Of a DNA stretch of 64,000 nt, positions 42,722 to 50,504 are shown in pieces. The notes under the pieces were generated by a model. It did not search any database, was not told the DNA's origin, and saw only the letters and a list, made by a program, of their open reading frames with translations. Origin of the DNA: Paenibacillus sp. FSL R10-2782 (GTDB taxonomy: Bacteria > Bacillota > Bacilli > Paenibacillales > Paenibacillaceae); assembly GCF_038592985.1 (NCBI RefSeq), contig NZ_CP151951.1, positions 1,479,001-1,543,000 of the forward strand, written 5' to 3'. Both the position numbers and the translations under genes were made by a program. Position 1 is the stretch's first letter; every line of letters begins with the position of its first letter.

Positions 42722-44620
42722 ATGAGTGTACAAGCACCAACATTGGAACGGGCGCAGGATTTACTGCAAAAATTTTATGGCTATCCCGATTTCCGGGAGG
42801 GTCAAAAGAAAATTGTCGCCAGTATGCTGGAGGGCAACGATACGTTAGGTATTATGCCAACAGGTGGAGGTAAATCCATATGCTACCAAATTCCTGCACT
42901 GCTGCATGATGGGCTGACGATTGTTGTGTCACCGCTGATCTCACTGATGAAGGATCAGGTGGATGCGCTGACCACGATGGGAATTGCGGCTGCCTATATC
43001 AATAGTACGCTGAGTGGCCGAGAAGTGAACGACCGCATACGTGCCGCACGGAATGGAGATTTGAAGCTGCTATATGTTGCACCGGAGCGGCTGGAGCTGG
43101 ACTGGTTCCGCGATGAGATGGCGCAGCTACCGATTTCCTGCGTTGCGGTTGACGAGGCGCACTGTGTATCCCAGTGGGGACATGACTTTCGCACCAGCTA
43201 TTTGGCGGTGGCTCCTTTTGTGGACGGGCTATACGAGCGCCCGATTGTAGCGGCATTCACGGCAACGGCGACACCGCAGGTCATGGACGACATCGTGCGG
43301 CTGCTTCGCTTGCGTGAGCCGGAGACATTCGTCACGGGACTGGGACGTCCGAATTTGGCGTTCAGCGTGCTGCGTGGGGAGGATAAGCGCAGCTTTCTGC
43401 TGAATTATGCGCGTGAGCATGACGGCGAATCGGGCATTATTTATGCGGCGACACGCAAGGACGTGGACGATCTGTACCAACGGCTGCGGGCTGCGGGAAT
43501 GGCGGCTGGGCGTTATCATGCCGGGATGACCGATCAGGAACGGGCAGACAGCCAGGAGGGCTTCCTGTACGACGATATTCGTGTCATTGTAGCGACCAAC
43601 GCCTTCGGCATGGGAATCGACAAATCGAACGTGCGCTACGTCATTCACTACAATATGCCTAAAAATATGGAGGCTTACGTACAAGAGGCGGGACGCGCAG
43701 GACGTGACGGCGATCCGAGTCAATGTATTTTGCTGTTCGGACCGCAGGATATTGTGACCCAGAAATTCCTGATCGAGCAAAATCCGCAGGATGAGGACCG
43801 CAAGCGCAACGACTATCGTAAGCTCCAGCAGATGGTTGATTATTGCTACACGACTCGCTGCTTGCGTACGGCGCAGCTTGAGTATTTTGGTGAGGCAGAG
43901 GAGCATGAAGCTTGCGGCACATGCAGCTCATGTACAGATGAACGGGAACTGGTAGACATGACCATTGATGCGCAAAAGATTTTTTCGTGTATTCATCGCA
44001 TGCGGGAACGTTTTGGTGTTTCGATGGTAGCCTCGGTATTGAAAGGCTCGCGTAACAAAAAAGTGCTACAGTATGGCTTTGACAGCCTGCCAACCTATGG
44101 TGTAATGGGCAATCGGACGGAAAAAGAAATTTCTGAAATTATTAACGTCCTTGTATCGGAAGGCTATCTGCTGCTGTCTGAGGGACAATATCCGGTTGTC
44201 CGTTTGCAGCAGCCTGCGGCTGAAGTGCTGAAGGGCCAGCGCGAAGTCATGCAGCGTGTGGTGCGACATGCCACAGCTTTTGCAGGTGGGACAGGCTCAC
44301 GTGGACGACAGGGACGCGATGCGTACCCAGCGGCAGTCAACGAAACGGTGTTCGAGCAACTGCGCCTGATTCGCCGCGATTTGGCTGCGCAGGAGCATGT
44401 ACCGTCCTATATCATTTTTAACGATGCCACGCTGCGTGAGATGAGTGTAGCGAACCCGCAATCCGAGGCGGACATGCTGCGGATCAAGGGTGTTGGTGAA
44501 GTGAAGTTCCGCAAGTACGGCAAGCTGTTCCTTGATTTTTTTCAAAATCAGGGGAATGCCGGGGGAACGGTGAGTGAAGATGAGATTTATGCGGACGATG
44601 TGTACGAGGATTTTGAATAG
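42722..44620 (+). CDS. recQ: ATP-dependent DNA helicase RecQ, 632 aa
   Basis: ATG 42722 (MSVQAPTLERAQDLL) follows ATGAGGAGTTTTG; the ATG at 42704 is part of that region. The helicase core has motif 0 (YPDFREGQ), Walker A (IMPTGGGKS), the DEAH box (VAVDEAHCVSQWGHDF), motif III FTATAT and motif VI YVQEAGRAGRDG. The Zn-binding region contains the four Cys (YCYTTRCLR, CGTCSSC). RQC and a C-terminal HRDC domain (FEQLRLIRRDLAAQEHVPSYIIFNDATL) follow. It unwinds DNA in repair and recombination. Bacilli often have two RecQ homologues; this has the full-length type. Confidence 0.93.
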   Translation: MSVQAPTLERAQDLLQKFYGYPDFREGQKKIVASMLEGNDTLGIMPTGGGKSICYQIPALLHDGLTIVVSPLISLMKDQVDALTTMGIAAAYINSTLSGREVNDRIRAARNGDLKLLYVAPERLELDWFRDEMAQLPISCVAVDEAHCVSQWGHDFRTSYLAVAPFVDGLYERPIVAAFTATATPQVMDDIVRLLRLREPETFVTGLGRPNLAFSVLRGEDKRSFLLNYAREHDGESGIIYAATRKDVDDLYQRLRAAGMAAGRYHAGMTDQERADSQEGFLYDDIRVIVATNAFGMGIDKSNVRYVIHYNMPKNMEAYVQEAGRAGRDGDPSQCILLFGPQDIVTQKFLIEQNPQDEDRKRNDYRKLQQMVDYCYTTRCLRTAQLEYFGEAEEHEACGTCSSCTDERELVDMTIDAQKIFSCIHRMRERFGVSMVASVLKGSRNKKVLQYGFDSLPTYGVMGNRTEKEISEIINVLVSEGYLLLSEGQYPVVRLQQPAAEVLKGQREVMQRVVRHATAFAGGTGSRGRQGRDAYPAAVNETVFEQLRLIRRDLAAQEHVPSYIIFNDATLREMSVANPQSEADMLRIKGVGEVKFRKYGKLFLDFFQNQGNAGGTVSEDEIYADDVYEDFE

Positions 44621-44670
44621 CTATACTAAAGGATATGAGGCATCATGCAAACTATAAAAGGTTGTGACCT

Positions 44671-46497
44671 ATGAAAGTCATTTTATCAACGTTAAACGCA
44701 AAATATATTCATACCTCGCTGGCGATCCGGTGTCTCAAAGCCTACAGTGAAAAGGACTTTGACATCGAGCTGGCGGAGTATACGATCAAGGACCCTGTGA
44801 TGAACATCGTATCCGACCTGTTTCAGCGGGGAGCGGATGTCATCGGCTTTTCCTGTTACATTTGGAACATTGAAGAGACAATTAAAGTGATTGATGTATT
44901 GAAAAAAATTATGCCAGAGGTCAAAATCATTCTCGGTGGCCCGGAAGTTTCTTACGATACCGATCATTGGATGAAACGCCTGCCGAATGTGGATTTTATC
45001 GTTGTCGGTGAAGGGGAGGAAACCTTTCATCAACTGCTTCAGGAGATTGAGGGTACGCAAAAGTACCATTTTGTCTACGGATTGGCCTACCGCAAGGGAG
45101 AAGAGGTCATTCAGATGCCAGGTCGTCCAAAGGCGGACTTGAACGAGCTTCCGTCACCGTACCGCTTTGCAGAGGATATACCGGAATTAGGCAAACGGGT
45201 TGTTTATTTTGAAACCAGTCGGGGTTGCCCGTTCAGTTGCCAGTTCTGTCTGTCCAGTATAGAGGTAGGGGTGCGTTATTACGATATTGAGCGTACAAAG
45301 TCGGATATTCTGTATCTGATCGACAACGGAGCCAACCTGATCAAGTTCGTGGATCGGACCTTTAACATTAAACGCGATTATGCGCTGGAAATGTTCAAGT
45401 TTCTCATTGAAAACCATCGTGGATGTGTCTTCCAGTTTGAGATTACAGCAGATATTATGCGTCCCGAGGTGTTGGATTATTTGGCAGAAAACGCGCCGCC
45501 AGGCGTATTTCGCTTTGAAATCGGCGTCCAGTCGACGAACGATCCGACCAATGAATTGGTCAAGCGTCGCCAGAACTTTGCCAAGCTTTCCCGTACCGTT
45601 ACGAAGGTCAAGCAAAGCGGCAAGATCGACCAGCATCTCGATTTAATTGCAGGCCTACCTTTGGAGGATTACAATACGTTCCGTAAAACGTTTAATGACG
45701 TTTTTGCGCTCGGCCCGGAGGAGCTTCAGCTCGGCTTCCTCAAAATGCTGCGCGGCACTGGACTGCGTATCGACGCAGATAAGTACAACTACACGTACAT
45801 GGATGTTGCGCCTTATGAAATGCTGAGCAATGACGTCCTTTCCTTTGCCGATATCGTTCGGCTCAAACGCTTGGAAGATGTGCTGGAGAAATACTGGAAC
45901 TCCCATCGTATGGATCATACGGTGAACTATCTGATCGAGCGCGAATTTGCGTCGGCCTTTGATTTCTTTCAGGAGTTCGGAGACTATTGGGAGGGACAAG
46001 GCTGGCAAAAAATCGGCCACCAGCTCGAAGACCTGTTTACGCGTCTCCAGTCCTTTCTTGAATCACGCGGAACGAAGCGAATGGATATGGTGCTTGGGCT
46101 GATGAAGCTCGACTATTTCCTGAACCATAAATACAAGCCGCGTAAAATCTGGTGGGAGCATGCCTTGGAGAAGGACGATTGGTCCAGCTATATGAAAATG
46201 GCTCTCCAGCACCCGGATGCGCTGTTGTCACCTGTGGTTGCAGACTCTGTGGCAGATCAGCCGCAGCCATACCGCGAGATCATTCCGACTTTCGCTTCCT
46301 TGAAGCTGGGTGAAAAGGAACTGCAAAAGCACGCTGTGCTGGATGTTCTTCCGTTCCGGTTGGATCATATGCTGAGTGGCGGCAGCCCTTTGACCGCAGA
46401 AGGCCGCACACTGCTACTCGTAATCTACCAGCAAAACGAACAGCAAAAGCCGCTGTACTACACCATGCCGATTGGCAAGGAAATTGCAGCGATTTAA
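44671..46497 (+). CDS. B12-binding domain radical SAM protein (DUF4080 type), 608 aa
   Basis: Residues 1-130 form a cobalamin-binding-like Rossmann fold (ILSTLNAKYIHTSLAIR, VIGFSCYIWNIEETIKV, IILGGPEVSYD, FIVVGEGEETFHQLL). The radical SAM cluster motif CPFSCQFC follows in SRGCPFSCQFCLSS (about residue 185). The TIM-barrel region includes IKFVDRTFNIKRDYALEMF, and a DUF4080-like C-terminal domain begins at about residue 390. The family is widespread in Firmicutes but its substrate is not established. Start ATG follows AAAAGGTTGTGACC. It lies 51 bases after recQ and may be co-transcribed. Confidence 0.9.
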   Translation: MKVILSTLNAKYIHTSLAIRCLKAYSEKDFDIELAEYTIKDPVMNIVSDLFQRGADVIGFSCYIWNIEETIKVIDVLKKIMPEVKIILGGPEVSYDTDHWMKRLPNVDFIVVGEGEETFHQLLQEIEGTQKYHFVYGLAYRKGEEVIQMPGRPKADLNELPSPYRFAEDIPELGKRVVYFETSRGCPFSCQFCLSSIEVGVRYYDIERTKSDILYLIDNGANLIKFVDRTFNIKRDYALEMFKFLIENHRGCVFQFEITADIMRPEVLDYLAENAPPGVFRFEIGVQSTNDPTNELVKRRQNFAKLSRTVTKVKQSGKIDQHLDLIAGLPLEDYNTFRKTFNDVFALGPEELQLGFLKMLRGTGLRIDADKYNYTYMDVAPYEMLSNDVLSFADIVRLKRLEDVLEKYWNSHRMDHTVNYLIEREFASAFDFFQEFGDYWEGQGWQKIGHQLEDLFTRLQSFLESRGTKRMDMVLGLMKLDYFLNHKYKPRKIWWEHALEKDDWSSYMKMALQHPDALLSPVVADSVADQPQPYREIIPTFASLKLGEKELQKHAVLDVLPFRLDHMLSGGSPLTAEGRTLLLVIYQQNEQQKPLYYTMPIGKEIAAI

Positions 46498-46529
46498 AAG
46501 GAATAAGGTACAAATGACATCTAAACATC

Positions 46530-46573
46530 AGAAGGCATCGTTCTTGACAACACAAGAGTCGGTGTCTTCTTTT
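46530..46573 (+). terminator. Probable terminator after the radical SAM gene
   Basis: AGAAGGCATCG (46530-46540) pairs with CGGTGTCTTCT (46560-46570) with two G-U pairs, followed by TTTG. The T-run is short, so the efficiency is uncertain. Confidence 0.5.
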
Positions 46574-46578
46574 GACGA

Positions 46579-47058
46579 ATGAAAAGAGTGATCAGATTGG
46601 GCTATATGATGGACTTAAGAAAAGTGGTAGGTACCAGACCCTTAATCATGGCAGGCGCTTGCGTGCTATTACTTCATAAAAACAAATTACTACTAGGACT
46701 TCGAACAGATAATGGTTTGTGGGGATTGCCAGGCGGGTCATTGGAACCGGGAGAATCTATGGAAGAAGTCGCGGTAAGAGAATTAGCCGAGGAAACAGGG
46801 CTGAAAGCAGGTAGCCTTACTCTATTGGATGTATTCTCCGGGCCGCAATTATACTATAAATACCCGCATGGGGACGAAGTATACAATGTCGTTACAGCCT
46901 ATATTTGCACCGAATATACGGGGGAGCTAAAGGAAGATCCAAATGAAGCCAAGGAATTAAGATTTTTTGATCTCGACCATCTTCCTGATGAAATTAGTCC
47001 CCCGGATATCCCGGTAATTCAACGGTTTTTACAAATAACCCTGCTTTCAAAAAAATAA
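46579..47058 (+). CDS. Nudix hydrolase, 159 aa
   Basis: The Nudix box GGSLEPGESMEEVAVRELAEETGL (residues about 53-76) has all catalytic Glu residues; this line names it only as a landmark. Flanking strands (ACVLLLHKNKLLLGLRTDNGLWGLPGG) fit NTP or ADP-ribose type pyrophosphohydrolases. The substrate is not predictable. ATG 46579 has no good ribosome site, and ATG 46603 or 46606 (MMDLRKVVG) are alternatives, so the start is uncertain. A weak AT-rich hairpin with T-run at 47145-47166 follows as terminator. Confidence 0.85.
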   Translation: MKRVIRLGYMMDLRKVVGTRPLIMAGACVLLLHKNKLLLGLRTDNGLWGLPGGSLEPGESMEEVAVRELAEETGLKAGSLTLLDVFSGPQLYYKYPHGDEVYNVVTAYICTEYTGELKEDPNEAKELRFFDLDHLPDEISPPDIPVIQRFLQITLLSKK

Positions 47059-47140
47059 CTTGGGATGAAATGCTGTCATCTGATATATGAATAGAGAATG
47101 TTAGGTGGGAAATCCTGCATTTGGGTGCCTGAATAAAAGA

Positions 47141-47167
47141 TTTTCCATATTGGCAATATGGTTTTTC
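47141..47167 (+). terminator. AT-rich terminator after the Nudix gene
   Basis: CCATATT (47145-47151) and AATATGG (47155-47161) form a 7-bp stem with a 3-base loop followed by TTTTT. Confidence 0.6.
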
Positions 47168-47202
47168 CTGTGATAAACTATAGCCAATAGGTATATACTA
47201 AA

Positions 47203-47237
47203 AAAGAGTAAGGATGCTACCAACACCCTCACTCTTT
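47203..47237 (-). terminator. Terminator of the type I toxin mRNA (minus strand)
   Basis: AAAGAGTAAGG and CCTCACTCTTT pair with one mismatch. Read on the minus strand the stem is followed by a T-rich run (from AAAAAA at about 47200-47205). Confidence 0.7.
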
Positions 47238-47328
47238 GACAACAGCCGCTTATAAGGGCGGTGGCTGTGTTAACAAAGGCGTTGAAGTAGACCGTTTACC
47301 TTTGCTGAGGGCGGTCTACTTCTTTTTG
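47206..47328 (+). ncRNA. Candidate antisense antitoxin RNA of the type I locus
   Basis: A transcript of about 120 nt is inferred from a possible -10 (TATACT, 47194-47199) to a strong terminator, GAAGTAGACCG (47284-47294) with CGGTCTACTTC (47312-47322) and TTTTT. It contains an inner ACAGCC/GGCTGT hairpin near 47241-47268. Its 3' end overlaps the last codons of the toxin gene on the opposite strand, as in TxpA/RatA and BsrG/SR4 pairs. Boundaries are predictions. Confidence 0.6.
47284..47327 (+). terminator. Terminator of the antisense RNA
   Basis: A perfect 11-bp stem GAAGTAGACCG/CGGTCTACTTC with a 17-base loop is followed by TTTTT. It overlaps the toxin stop codon region on the other strand. 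Confidence 0.85.
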
Positions 47329-47399
47329 TTGAAGGAAATAATCAAGATCACCAACGTTGCAAACTGAATCATCAACATCAGCGTATCTTTAACCTCCAC
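47316..47399 (-). CDS. Type I toxin-antitoxin small hydrophobic toxin (putative holin-like), 27 aa
   Basis: On the minus strand GTG 47399 follows AAAGGAGG at 8 bases and encodes a single-helix peptide with landmarks MEVKDTLMLM, QFATLVILI and SFNKKK. An ATG at 47405 is too close to the ribosome site. A short polar N-terminus, one transmembrane helix and a Lys-rich end match the putative holin-like toxin family (TxpA/BsrG-like). By family knowledge the peptide inserts in the membrane and is silenced by an overlapping antisense RNA. A -10-like TATACT (47465-47470, minus) lies upstream. Confidence 0.8.
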   Translation of the reverse strand: MEVKDTLMLMIQFATLVILIISFNKKK

Positions 47400-47659
47400 A
47401 GGCATCACCTCCTTTGCAGGAGACTAGCCGACCGCCCATCTAAGCCATTCTGTTGTTAGTTCATAGTATATCATATGGATAGTCTTGCTAAAAAGGACAA
47501 AAATGAAAACGTCTGTTTCTAGATTCTAGGTTAACTGTTCACCAACGATTGTGCAGGATGGACAGAAAAGTTTAACCTATCATTTCGTGAAATTAGAGTG
47601 TGGTTTTTGGATAAGCTATTAAGGGTAACTTTATCCTTCTGACAAGAGAAAAGAGAAAA

Positions 47660-47938
47660 TTATTCACCAAGCAACATTTGGTTTAGGCATACGCCATCTT
47701 TTAAGCCTTGTTCATACATAATAGATTCAGCCATGCCTTGGAGTAAGGTAGTATTGGTTTCATAGTCGTAAAGTGCTTGTATGTATTCCTTTGGCAAGCA
47801 ATCATGTAGAATAGAAAAGAGTTGATTACAGTTTTTTATTAAATCTTCGTATTCTGGGGATGTAGCCAACATGGAACTTGCAACATGCTCCATGCGAATA
47901 GAAATGAACTGGTTAAGGCCATCTTGTATAGCATTCAT
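47660..47938 (-). CDS. Small hypothetical protein (DUF6809-like), 92 aa
   Basis: ATG at 47938 follows AACGGAGGAAGATAA on the minus strand. The protein is fully helical and slightly acidic (QFISIRMEHVASSML, EDLIKNCNQLFSILHDCLPKEYIQALYDYE, LLQGMAESIMYEQGL). Similar short proteins occur on Firmicute mobile elements without known function. It is divergent from the ribbon-helix-helix gene at 48081, and the shared region contains repeat operators. It is therefore probably under that repressor. A toxin-antitoxin pairing is not supported by any toxin motif. Confidence 0.6.
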   Translation of the reverse strand: MNAIQDGLNQFISIRMEHVASSMLATSPEYEDLIKNCNQLFSILHDCLPKEYIQALYDYETNTTLLQGMAESIMYEQGLKDGVCLNQMLLGE

Positions 47939-47957
47939 TTATCTTCCTCCGTTAAGG

Positions 47958-48068
47958 TGACATCAAAGTGAAATCATAATTTCATTTTAAAGTGACATCA
48001 CTATGATGTCAATAGGTAGAGTTAAATGGTTGTTTCACAGTGCTATAATAATGAAATCACTATGGTGA
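47958..48068. promoter_or_regulatory. Operator array and promoter of the ribbon-helix-helix gene
   Basis: The palindrome TGACATCACTATGATGTCA (47993-48011) is perfect, with 8-bp arms and a 3-base centre. Related sites are at 47958-47976 (TGACATCA/TGAAATCA in direct orientation) and 48052-48068 (TGAAATCACTATGGTGA). A TGCTATAAT extended -10 lies at 48041-48049, so the last site overlaps the start of transcription. Autoregulation of the RHH gene and control of the divergent gene are likely. Confidence 0.65.
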
Positions 48069-48080
48069 GGAGTTTAAACG

Positions 48081-48356
48081 ATGACAACAAATAAAAAAGC
48101 GTTCACACTACGATTAAATCCAGAAAATTTTGAGAAAATCAAAATTATAGCTGAGCATGATAAGCGGTCAATCGCAAAACAGATTGAATATTTAATTGAA
48201 CAACATATTGAAGAATTTGAGAATAAAAAAGCTAAAGAGCTTGAAGAGGAAAAAGCTAAAGAGTTAGAAGATAAAAAAAATGAAGAGCTGGAAAATGAAA
48301 GACTGGTTAATGAAATAGTTGAAGATAATAATTCTGACTCCGCTAAACAAGAGTAA
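48081..48356 (+). CDS. Arc/MetJ-type ribbon-helix-helix protein, 91 aa
   Basis: ATG start preceded by GGTGAGGAG. Residues 5-45 form an RHH domain (KAFTLRLNPENFEKIKIIAEHDKRSIAKQIEYLI; named as landmark). A highly charged helical tail of Glu/Lys repeats (KAKELEEEKAKELEDKK) follows. RHH dimers bind short palindromes, and the intergenic TGACATCA repeats are fitting targets. The long acidic tail is unusual and may mediate oligomerisation. No partner toxin is recognised. Confidence 0.8.
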   Translation: MTTNKKAFTLRLNPENFEKIKIIAEHDKRSIAKQIEYLIEQHIEEFENKKAKELEEEKAKELEDKKNEELENERLVNEIVEDNNSDSAKQE

Positions 48357-48410
48357 TTCAGGACTGCTCTGCTTTGTAATAGATTAAATAATGCCTAAGG
48401 GAGTGCAGTC

Positions 48411-48704
48411 ATGAACTCCATACTAATAAACTCGGCTCAAACCTCCTTTTATACGGATTTAAGACTGGTTTTTGAATCCATAAACAATATCCAAACGGAA
48501 TATAATTGGTTACTTACCGGGTTAGAGTTGAATTGGATACCGGACGATCTTTTGGAATATGTAGAACGCAATCTGGCTTTTGAAGAAAACGGGTATGGAA
48601 ATACGATGTTATGGATGACCGGGGAGCAACTGACACGCCTTGTACATAGATATGAGATTCAATTTATTTGGGGAATGCTTATGGGATTTAGAAACATTTT
48701 ATAA
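48411..48704 (+). CDS. Hypothetical protein, 97 aa
   Basis: ATG 48411 follows AAGGGAGTG. The sequence (FYTDLRLVFESINNIQTEYNWLLTGLELNW, LLEYVERNLAFEENGYGNTMLWMTGEQL, QFIWGML) resembles the start of DUF2691-like proteins and may be a shortened member, but this is uncertain. It is soluble, with no catalytic motif. It lies 54 bases after the RHH gene and could be in the same transcript. A strongly folded element follows. Confidence 0.55.
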   Translation: MNSILINSAQTSFYTDLRLVFESINNIQTEYNWLLTGLELNWIPDDLLEYVERNLAFEENGYGNTMLWMTGEQLTRLVHRYEIQFIWGMLMGFRNIL

Positions 48705-48824
48705 CCAGGAATCGGATATAGAGGGCGCGACAGTTTCTACATGATCGTTTTGTCGCAATGGCATCTGTCGTTTTTATCCTAAAGGATATATATAAGTTGA
48801 ATTAAAAAAATGTACATGGAAAAC

Positions 48825-48960
48825 GGAGTAGGCGGAATGGTGCTGTACAAGCGAAGCGGTCGCTTTTGTCCCCGGATTTCTACCCTTATAAAAGGCTTTA
48901 TTCAAGAAATCCGGGGGCGGTGGCGATGGGAAGCACCATCCGACTGCGTAGTGGCGCATT
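48825..48960. repeat. Folded intergenic element, REP/MITE-like or structured RNA
   Basis: Nested inverted repeats are visible: ATGGTGCT (48837-48844) with AGCACCAT (48932-48939), and CCCCGGATTTCT (48870-48881) with AGAAATCCGGGG (48905-48916), both perfect. An ACAAGCGA/TCGCTTTTGT hairpin lies between about 48848 and 48869. The region is GC-richer than its flanks and has no credible gene. The form recalls dispersed palindromic repeats of Paenibacillus; copies elsewhere in the genome would confirm it. Confidence 0.6.
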
Positions 48961-49042
48961 AGGTAACTTTTAAATTCAGATTATATAGAAGAAGGTAAAT
49001 TGATCGGATTTACACAATTGTATCCTTCATTATCCTCTATCT

Positions 49043-49648
49043 TTACTCCTCAGTTGTTTTCTTCCCCCAAACATATTTCATTATAAAAAATAGTATTGCC
49101 AGTACCATAAGAAGCATTGTGATCTGTAAGCCATAACGATGTATAAGTTCTTCTGCTGTTTGTACATGATCACCGAAGAAATGTCCGACCAAAAAGAAGA
49201 TTAGCGTCCAGATCAAGCCTGTTGAGTAAGAGAACAGAGCATAACGCCTAAAGCTCATTTTATTGATTCCTACAATATAAGGGATGATGTGACGGACAAT
49301 TGGTAGGAAATAACTGATGCAAATGGTGAAATTGCCATACTTATGTACCAAATTTTCCGAAAATGTAATGTACTTGTCCATTTTCTTTTTTCGTCGTAAA
49401 CGATCTAGAACGGTTGTACCCAAGAATCTTCCCAATACATAACCTAAGGACAAGCCCGATATAACCCCTAGATATACGATGAAAAAGGCGAGTAGCGGTT
49501 GAAGTATTCCTATGCTGGTTACAGCCCCGCCAGTCATCACAATGACTTCATCTGGAATGGGTAGCCCCACGATCCCGAGCCATAAGGAAAAAAATAATGC
49601 CGCATAGCCGTAGTCTTCGATAATGGAAATTAAATAATCAACGTCCAT
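49043..49648 (-). CDS. DedA/SNARE-associated family membrane protein, 201 aa
   Basis: The ATG at 49648 (MDVDYLISIIEDYG) has AAGGGAGG 6 bases upstream; a longer reading to 49693 runs into the preceding gene and is rejected. The DedA signature is visible: LWLGIVGLPIPDEVIVMTGGAV, GLSLGYVLGRFLG and CISYFLPIVRHIIPYIVGI with F/YxxR-like arginines. Four or five membrane helices are present. By family knowledge these proteins are undecaprenyl-phosphate or phospholipid flippases. The stop of the methyltransferase upstream is 17 bases before, so the two genes form an operon. Confidence 0.87.
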   Translation of the reverse strand: MDVDYLISIIEDYGYAALFFSLWLGIVGLPIPDEVIVMTGGAVTSIGILQPLLAFFIVYLGVISGLSLGYVLGRFLGTTVLDRLRRKKKMDKYITFSENLVHKYGNFTICISYFLPIVRHIIPYIVGINKMSFRRYALFSYSTGLIWTLIFFLVGHFFGDHVQTAEELIHRYGLQITMLLMVLAILFFIMKYVWGKKTTEE

Positions 49649-49664
49649 ATCCAACCTCCCTTGC

Positions 49665-50240
49665 TCAAGCTTTTTTCCGGCAAACATAGACAAACGCAGG
49701 TGGAAGGTTCATGGGCACAAACTTGATTTCCTCAATATCAAACCATTCCTCTAATTGCTGTTTCATTTGCTTGGAATATTGAAAGGCGACAAACATTCCC
49801 TGATCCTTGAGCGATAGGTGAATCTGTTCTACAATTTGATCTCGCATCGCTTGGGGGAAATTAAAAAATGGCAGCCCGCTTATAATGCAGTCAAGCTGTT
49901 CAATTTCGGCATTTTGCATAGCACGTTGAAGCTCACGGGAGTCGGAGTAACAAAGATAATTTGGAAATTTCTTTTTTAAATCTCGTTGCATTGTCTGATC
50001 CTTCTCAAAAAGCAGTACCTTGGTTTGTTCCCTTGTAGCAGATGGAATGTATTGGGTGATTGCCCCGGTACCAGCGCCAAGCTCGGCAACGCTATGAATC
50101 TCACTCCATGGAATGGATTCGATCATTTTTTTAGCTAGAAATCTGGAGCTTGGCGTTACACTACCCACATAGGCTGGCGAATGCAAAAATTTAAATAAGA
50201 ACAGAAATCTCTCTTGAACCAAATGACTAATACGGATCAT
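49665..50240 (-). CDS. Class I SAM-dependent methyltransferase (PmtA-like), 191 aa
   Basis: The N-terminus FKFLHSPAYVGSVTPSSRFLAKKMI is typical of phospholipid N-methyltransferase-like proteins. The SAM site VAELGAGTGAITQYI (about residues 51-65) is intact, with an acidic residue at FEKD and motif IV ISGLPFFNF. It could methylate phosphatidylethanolamine or an rRNA adenine; sequence alone favours the first only weakly. The next gene is the DedA-like membrane protein, which supports a lipid link. AGGGGA precedes the ATG. Confidence 0.8.
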   Translation of the reverse strand: MIRISHLVQERFLFLFKFLHSPAYVGSVTPSSRFLAKKMIESIPWSEIHSVAELGAGTGAITQYIPSATREQTKVLLFEKDQTMQRDLKKKFPNYLCYSDSRELQRAMQNAEIEQLDCIISGLPFFNFPQAMRDQIVEQIHLSLKDQGMFVAFQYSKQMKQQLEEWFDIEEIKFVPMNLPPAFVYVCRKKA

Positions 50241-50343
50241 GAACCGTTCCCCTACTTTCGATTTTCTGAATACGTTCGTTTATTCTCTGCTAAGAGTAAC
50301 AAATTATACCTTTGCTTACTCCTGTCTGGAGTAGGGTTCATAT

Positions 50344-50366
50344 CCCCGTCCTGAGGCGGGTTTTTT
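50344..50366 (+). terminator. Hairpin with T-run upstream of the TTCAG repeats
   Basis: CCCGTC CTGA GGCGGG (50345-50360) is followed by TTTTTT. It is preceded by another hairpin, TACTCC/GGAGTA near 50319-50335. No plus-strand gene ends here, so a small RNA or leader terminator is possible. Confidence 0.55.
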
Positions 50367-50401
50367 CCTTGACTATAGTCCAGGGAGCAGTGGGGAAATT
50401 A

Positions 50402-50452
50402 TTCAGTTATCATTCAGCGGATTTTCAGGTTGCATTCAGTTTCGCTACCGAT
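50402..50452 (+). promoter_or_regulatory. Four TTCAG pentamers at 11-bp spacing (response-regulator site)
   Basis: TTCAG occurs at 50402, 50413, 50424 and 50435, exactly 11 bp apart. A weak -10-like TACCGAT follows at 50446-50452. Such direct repeats in phase with the helix are bound by OmpR/PhoB-family regulators. A second set is found at 51871. Confidence 0.65.
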
Positions 50453-50504
50453 GAAAGAGGGGTGGGCAACTAAAAACATGATGTACACTGAGAGGAGATC
50501 TACT

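Noticed and set aside
47150..47182. TTGGCA...TAAACT as promoter of the antisense RNA
   Set aside because: The TTGGCA overlaps a terminator-like hairpin after the Nudix gene, and the downstream TATACT at 47194-47199 is a better -10; I keep the latter as candidate.
48081..48704. RHH protein plus 97-aa protein as a type II toxin-antitoxin pair
   Set aside because: The 97-aa product has no toxin-family motif and the spacing is not tightly coupled; evidence is too weak to call a TA system.
48774..48959. 61-aa reading frame on the minus strand in the folded element
   Set aside because: The frame is a by-product of the palindromes; its codons mirror the hairpin arms and no ribosome site is present.
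49648..49693. N-terminal extension of the DedA protein
   Set aside because: The extra residues are translated from the end of the methyltransferase gene; the ATG at 49648 has AAGGGAGG at the right distance.
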